Of a DNA stretch of 64,000 nt, positions 60,099-64,000 are shown one piece after another. Origin of the DNA: an uncultured Duncaniella sp. Its GTDB lineage: Bacteria > Bacteroidota > Bacteroidia > Bacteroidales > Muribaculaceae. The translations under genes were made by a program, and so were the position numbers. Numbering within the stretch: position 1 is the stretch's first letter; each line of letters starts with the position of its first letter. A model generated the notes under the pieces. It worked only from the letters and a program-made list of their open reading frames with translations. It searched no databases and was not told where the DNA came from. The DNA is taken from the NCBI GenBank assembly GCA_910589485.1, contig CAJUSW010000001.1, positions 124,001-188,000 on the forward strand, given 5' to 3'.

Positions 60099-61097
60099 AT
60101 GCATCCTGCCCCTAAAGTTTCAGTAATCGTATGCACCTACAACCAAGAGCATTGCATAGGGCGAGCTCTTGACTCCATATTGCGCCAGAAAGTAAACTTT
60201 CCCTATGAGATAATACTCGCGGATGATTGTTCTTCCGACGGTACTCCCGAGGTTTGCAAGCATTATCGAGATCTTTACCCTGATGTTATCAGACTATTTC
60301 TCAATTCCAAGAACAAAGGAGTGGTCGACAATTACTTCGATTGCATAGAAGAATGTTGGGGAGAATACATTGCTGACCTTGCCGGCGATGATGAGTGGGT
60401 TGCTATAGATAAACTACAGAAACAAGTTGAGATCCTTGATTCCGACCGAGGCATAGTGATGTGCCATGCCGGGTGGAAGCTTCGCCGGCCTGACGGTAGC
60501 GTAGATAATCCCAATGGTTTCTATGTTCCCAATCATAAGTATATAGCAGAACCCGGACAGCTTACCACTCTCCTACTGATGCACAGGAAAGAGAAATCAT
60601 TCATACATCTGTGCACGGCAATGTACCGTCGCGACACCGTAATGAATCTGATGGGGAAATACCCATGTCTGTTCCGCAACAAGATGCTCACTTGCGAGGA
60701 TCTTCAGCTCAACGTTATGCTTTCCCATGTGGGGCGGATAGCTTATATCCCTGACACCGTTCTGCTCTACAGCGTGGGGATGCCGTCGGTATCATCATCC
60801 GAAGACCCGTTGAAAACGATTCGGTTCTATTCAGGAGTGATAAGACTCACCTCCATGCTGGCCGATATTCTCGGGATTGACCGTAACAGAATAGCCGGCT
60901 GTTATCATGATATAATGCAGTTTATAATAATGAAGTACTTCATCAGTCATGATATGGATGGAAAAAAAATGATATCCGATCTGCTTAAGGAGGAAAAGAT
61001 ACCATTGTCATTGAAAAACCGAGTCACACTACTCCTGAGTTCTAACGCCTTGACATGGCGACTCGCCACCGCTATCCGCAGCCTGCTGAAGGAATGA
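60099..61097 (+). CDS. Family 2 glycosyltransferase
   Basis: A 332-residue GT-A fold enzyme transferring a sugar from a nucleotide donor. Motifs: VSVIVCTYNQEHCIGRALDS at the start, ILADDCSSDGT (nucleotide-binding Asp), IADLAGDDEW (the DxD-like metal site) and a helix-rich C-terminal part. The start at ATG 60099 follows the DUF5686 stop by 11 nt and gives the normal N terminus. The gene is visibly more A/T-rich than its neighbours, suggesting acquisition. No glycan cluster adjoins; the acceptor is unknown. A strong terminator follows. Confidence 0.9.
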   Translation: MHPAPKVSVIVCTYNQEHCIGRALDSILRQKVNFPYEIILADDCSSDGTPEVCKHYRDLYPDVIRLFLNSKNKGVVDNYFDCIEECWGEYIADLAGDDEWVAIDKLQKQVEILDSDRGIVMCHAGWKLRRPDGSVDNPNGFYVPNHKYIAEPGQLTTLLLMHRKEKSFIHLCTAMYRRDTVMNLMGKYPCLFRNKMLTCEDLQLNVMLSHVGRIAYIPDTVLLYSVGMPSVSSSEDPLKTIRFYSGVIRLTSMLADILGIDRNRIAGCYHDIMQFIIMKYFISHDMDGKKMISDLLKEEKIPLSLKNRVTLLLSSNALTWRLATAIRSLLKE

Positions 61098-61129
61098 TAT
61101 CTGACACTTAGACCTATAATCCTAAATAA

Positions 61130-61164
61130 CCGGGGGTGATACAAATGATTTGTATCACCCCCGG
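61130..61164. terminator. Bidirectional terminator between GT2 gene and guaB
   Basis: Perfect 16-bp stem CCGGGGGTGATACAAA (61130-61145) with its complement at 61149-61164 and a 3-nt TGA loop. It separates the converging GT2 and guaB genes. Confidence 0.8.
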
Positions 61165-61195
61165 TCATTATTGGGTCTATATCTACTGATTCTTA

Positions 61196-62674
61196 TTATC
61201 GGCTTGAGGCGCTGTAGTTGGGAGCCTCGCTTGTGATGGCCACATCATGGGGATGGCTCTCGGCAACACCTGCATTGGTTATGCGGGTGAACTTAGCCTC
61301 GTGCAGACGCTCGATATCACCGGCTCCGCAATATCCCATACCGGCACGGAGACCTCCGAGCATCTGGTAAACCACCTCGTAAAGGAGTCCCTTGTAGGGA
61401 ACACGGGCGGCGATGCCTTCGGGGACAAGCTTCTTGCTGTCGGTCTCGTTGCCCTGGAAATAACGGTCCTTGGAACCCTTTTCCATAGCCTCGAGCGAGC
61501 CCATGCCACGATAGGACTTGTACTTACGGCCATTGTAGATGATGGTGTCGCCGGGAGATTCTTCAACACCGGCAAGCATTCCACCGAGCATTACAGAGTA
61601 AGCACCTGCGGCGAGTGCCTTCACAATATCGCCTGAATAGCGGATACCACCGTCGGCAATCAAGGGAACGCCGGTGCCCTTGAGGGCCTTAGCCACGTCA
61701 TATACTGCGCTGAGCTGGGGCACACCCACACCGGCGATAATACGTGTGGTACAGATCGAACCCGGACCGATACCTACCTTCACGCCGTCGGCACCATTGT
61801 CAACGAGGTAACGGGCAGCCTCACCTGTAGCGATATTACCTACCACTACATCGATGTGGGGATATTTCTCCTTGATGGCACGGAGCACACCGATCACACC
61901 GCGTGAATGTCCGTGGGCTGTATCGATCACGATAGCATCGGCACCGGCCTCGACAAGAGCGTCGACGCGCTGCATTGAATCAGGAGTAACGCCCACACCG
62001 GCAGCTACACGCAGACGGCCGAGACGGTCCTTACAGGCGTTGGGTTTATCCTTGGCCTTGGTTATATCCTTATAAGTAACGAGACCCACCAGACGGTTGT
62101 CGCTGTCGACCACGGGGAGTTTCTCGATCTTATGCTGCTGAAGTATCTGGGCGGCTTCCTCGAGATCGGTCGACTGGTTGGTGGTGATAAGATTCTCTTT
62201 TGTCATTACCTCGTCGATAGGACGCTTGAGATCCTGCTCGAAACGGAGGTCACGGTTGGTCACAATACCTACGAGCTTGCGGTCATCGTCAACTACGGGG
62301 ATTCCACCGATATGATACTCTTTCATCATGGCAAGAGCATCGGCCACTGTGGATCCGCGACGTATGGTCACGGGATCGTAGATCATACCGTTCTCAGCGC
62401 GCTTTACGGCATGCACCTGACGGGCCTGCTCGGCAATAGGCATGTTCTTGTGAATAACGCCTATACCACCCTCACGAGCGATGGCGATAGCCAAGGATGC
62501 CTCAGTAACGGTGTCCATCGCAGCCGACACCAGAGGTACGTTGAGCGTGATGTTGCGTGAAAAACGGGTTGAGAGGTTTACTTCGCGGGGCAATACTTCC
62601 GAATAAGCCGGAATCAGAAGGACATCATCAAATGTGAGTCCGTCCATTTTTACTCTATCAGCAATAAATGACAT
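61196..62674 (-). CDS. guaB: IMP dehydrogenase
   Basis: A 492-residue enzyme oxidising IMP to XMP, the first committed step of GMP synthesis. The barrel begins with GLTFDDVLLIPAYSEVLP; two CBS domains (about 95-205) are inserted; the catalytic Cys is in GIGPGSICTTRIIAGVG; the flap RYFQGNE and NAD-site DTAHGHS are present. Start 62674 (MSFIADRVKMDG) is chosen; a longer in-frame version begins in the promoter region. The CBS module usually senses adenine/guanine nucleotides. It is divergent from the L,D-transpeptidase gene. Confidence 0.97.
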   Translation of the reverse strand: MSFIADRVKMDGLTFDDVLLIPAYSEVLPREVNLSTRFSRNITLNVPLVSAAMDTVTEASLAIAIAREGGIGVIHKNMPIAEQARQVHAVKRAENGMIYDPVTIRRGSTVADALAMMKEYHIGGIPVVDDDRKLVGIVTNRDLRFEQDLKRPIDEVMTKENLITTNQSTDLEEAAQILQQHKIEKLPVVDSDNRLVGLVTYKDITKAKDKPNACKDRLGRLRVAAGVGVTPDSMQRVDALVEAGADAIVIDTAHGHSRGVIGVLRAIKEKYPHIDVVVGNIATGEAARYLVDNGADGVKVGIGPGSICTTRIIAGVGVPQLSAVYDVAKALKGTGVPLIADGGIRYSGDIVKALAAGAYSVMLGGMLAGVEESPGDTIIYNGRKYKSYRGMGSLEAMEKGSKDRYFQGNETDSKKLVPEGIAARVPYKGLLYEVVYQMLGGLRAGMGYCGAGDIERLHEAKFTRITNAGVAESHPHDVAITSEAPNYSASSR

Positions 62675-62695
62675 AAAGACTAAGTTTATTGCGTG

Positions 62696-62703
62696 CAAAG
62701 ATA
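62696..62703 (-). promoter_or_regulatory. -7 promoter box of guaB
   Basis: TATCTTTG on the minus strand, 21 nt before the chosen guaB ATG. Confidence 0.55.
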
Positions 62704-62757
62704 ACTATTTTCCATAAAATATAAGCAATGGTTATTCCATTTTTTCTAAAGATTCTG

Positions 62758-62765
62758 TAGTTTTG
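62758..62765 (+). promoter_or_regulatory. -7 promoter box directly before the L,D-transpeptidase gene
   Basis: TAGTTTTG with only four bases (TATT) before the ATG at 62770, implying a leaderless transcript. Confidence 0.6.
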
Positions 62766-62769
62766 TATT

Positions 62770-63393
62770 ATGAAATCGCTATTGCCTGTTATATGTCTCG
62801 TCTCGGCCCTGAGCATCCACGCCCAGGAGTCTGCCGATGCGCCATCAATGCCCGAGGCCGTGGAGATACTTATAAAAAACTATCGTGGAACCGCGTCACC
62901 CGCCCTTCCCGAATTTCCCGACAGCGTGTGGTCTCCTCTGGAAACGCCCTTCTCGGCAGCTCCAGGCAGAATGAGGCTTCCAAAAAAGATTGTGGTGGAC
63001 AAACCCCACACCCGATTGTATGTGATGAACGTGTTCGGCGACACGCTGAGCCGCTACCGGGTGTGCGCATCACTGAAGAAGGGTCAGAAAGAGAAGATGG
63101 ACGACTGGCGCACACCCGAAGGAAATTTCGCCTTGATGGGCGTGTACAATTCCACCGACTGGACCTATAAGGACACCAAGGATAAGTGCTACGGGCCATT
63201 TTTCGTATCACTGATCACTCCGGGATTCTGGGGAATAGGGATACACGGGACCAATGCCCCCTACTCGGTGCCGGGACGGCGCAGCCACGGGTGCATGCGC
63301 ATGCACAACGAAGATATAGTGCGTGTGCGCCAGATGGTCGACAAGGATTCGCGTGTGATCATTCTTCCCGACTCCGTTCCCGATCAGCAGTAA
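62770..63393 (+). CDS. L,D-transpeptidase (YkuD domain)
   Basis: A 207-residue exported protein that makes 3-3 cross-links or attaches proteins to peptidoglycan. A signal peptide covers residues 1-18 (ending SIHA). The YkuD domain spans about 75-205: IVVDKPHTRLYVMNVFGD at its start, WGIGIHGTN (conserved His) and the catalytic SHGCMRM motif with Cys175. Length is short but complete. It converges with the DUF2400 gene, only 1 nt between the ends. Confidence 0.92.
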   Translation: MKSLLPVICLVSALSIHAQESADAPSMPEAVEILIKNYRGTASPALPEFPDSVWSPLETPFSAAPGRMRLPKKIVVDKPHTRLYVMNVFGDTLSRYRVCASLKKGQKEKMDDWRTPEGNFALMGVYNSTDWTYKDTKDKCYGPFFVSLITPGFWGIGIHGTNAPYSVPGRRSHGCMRMHNEDIVRVRQMVDKDSRVIILPDSVPDQQ

Positions 63394-63394
63394 G

Positions 63395-64000
63395 TCACAG
63401 ACGCATGCCTATACCGAACAGGGCATAGTCATATATCACCGGATCCTCGGGGTTGAAGTCGCGCAGGCGCGAAGTCAGCTCAAGCACGGCTCGCTTATCA
63501 TCGCTCTTGCGGGTGAGCAATCCCAGTTCACGCGACACATCGCCTACATGCACATCAAGCGGAATATACAATTGCGAGGGCTTGATCACATCCCACACGC
63601 CCATATCCACTATGCCGTCGTGACGTACAAGCCACCTGAGCGCCATGTTTACGCGTTTCAGGGCAGTGGTGGCCAGATTCTGGGGCAGACATCGTGACGC
63701 CACCGACGAGTCAGCCATATCTCCATTGGCTTCGGCCAGTATGCGGTTTATCCCCTCGACAAGTCGCCATGACGGGAGTTCGGCCTCGGCTATATGCTCG
63801 CTCCGCGCAAAATCCTGAAGCGATCCATGCGACATATATATACTGCGCAATCCGCGGAGATAGTATTTGAAATGACGGTTGAAAAATGTACGGTGTATGT
63901 TTCCGCCGTCGTCAAGATCCTCGTAACCCTCATCCATCATATAGGCATAGGGTTTATTATCCATGAGAGCGAGCATGCGGTCACAGTCGCGGCATATCAT
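63395..64000 (-). CDS. DUF2400 / TIGR02757 family protein, N terminus cut by window edge
   Basis: The last 201 residues of a DUF2400 (TIGR02757) protein. Conserved C-terminal parts: HFKYYLRGLRSIYMSHGSLQ, RVNMALRWLVRHDGIVDMGV, PSQLYIPLDVHVGDVSRELG and DPVIYDYALFGIGM. The family is about 250-270 residues; the first 55 or so are beyond the window, so the ATG at the very edge is probably internal. The helical fold recalls HhH-GPD-type DNA glycosylases, but no function is established. Confidence 0.88.
   Translation of the reverse strand: MICRDCDRMLALMDNKPYAYMMDEGYEDLDDGGNIHRTFFNRHFKYYLRGLRSIYMSHGSLQDFARSEHIAEAELPSWRLVEGINRILAEANGDMADSSVASRCLPQNLATTALKRVNMALRWLVRHDGIVDMGVWDVIKPSQLYIPLDVHVGDVSRELGLLTRKSDDKRAVLELTSRLRDFNPEDPVIYDYALFGIGMRL

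Overview
The window is a chromosomal segment of a member of the Bacteroidales, most likely family Muribaculaceae (S24-7). This is an inference from three observations. Many genes are preceded by the Bacteroidetes -7 promoter box TAnnTTTG. Many encoded families are typical of the phylum (HU-CCDC81/SPOR protein, DUF5686 protein, SerB with ACT domains, TPR/propeller/OmpA lipoprotein, DUF2400 protein). GC content is moderately high by eye. I recognise no rRNA, tRNA, insertion sequence, integrase or CRISPR array. Coding is dense and 59 genes are listed.

Layout. 0-12.9 kb: NlpC/P60 lipoprotein, M16-like protein, MINPP-type phosphatase, a minus-strand cluster (nitroreductase, DUF2520, KdsC-like HAD), HU/SPOR protein, secreted esterase, typA, OmpA/PD40 lipoprotein and rnz. 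13-28.1 kb: acyl-CoA synthetase, a large palindromic repeat, glutaminase, serB with a receiver/ATP-grasp fusion, GYF/TM2 protein, orphan Vsr nuclease, surE-dacB, rsmI, a coiled-coil lipoprotein and a secreted type I pullulanase. 28.1-31.1 kb is the accessory-looking part: a strongly supported unannotated structured RNA, G-rich and palindromic DNA, an orphan gene between two copies of an A/B repeat pair, a G-quadruplex motif and a tandem repeat array carrying -7 boxes in front of an OmpA-domain gene. 31-46.7 kb: AspT-like transporter, a minus-strand cluster rpmE2, prfA, two membrane proteins and pyrF, then nusB-yajC-ybbR-coaE, a YtxH/holin-like envelope cluster, prmA, algH and miaB. 46.7-64 kb: CoA transferase, a complete glycine cleavage unit (lplA-gcvT-gcvH-gcvPA-gcvPB-lpdA), rmuC, CYTH protein, DUF5686 protein, glycosyltransferase, guaB, L,D-transpeptidase and a DUF2400 gene cut by the window edge.

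How the genes work together. The glycine cleavage unit holds all four system components plus lipoate ligase, so glycine oxidation, GcvH lipoylation and dihydrolipoamide reoxidation are encoded together. rnz, miaB, rsmI, prmA, prfA, rpmE2, typA and nusB serve RNA maturation and translation. NlpC/P60, DacB and the L,D-transpeptidase act on peptidoglycan.

Most unusual observations: the RNA at 28.18-28.37 kb (promoter, 11-bp closing stem, large bubble, T-run), the tandem promoter-box array at 30.06-30.15 kb, the near-190-bp palindromic element at 14.8-15.0 kb, an apparently internally duplicated NusB, the receiver/ATP-grasp protein without a phosphohistidine domain, and several genes whose -7 box lies only 4-7 nt before the start codon, implying leaderless mRNAs.
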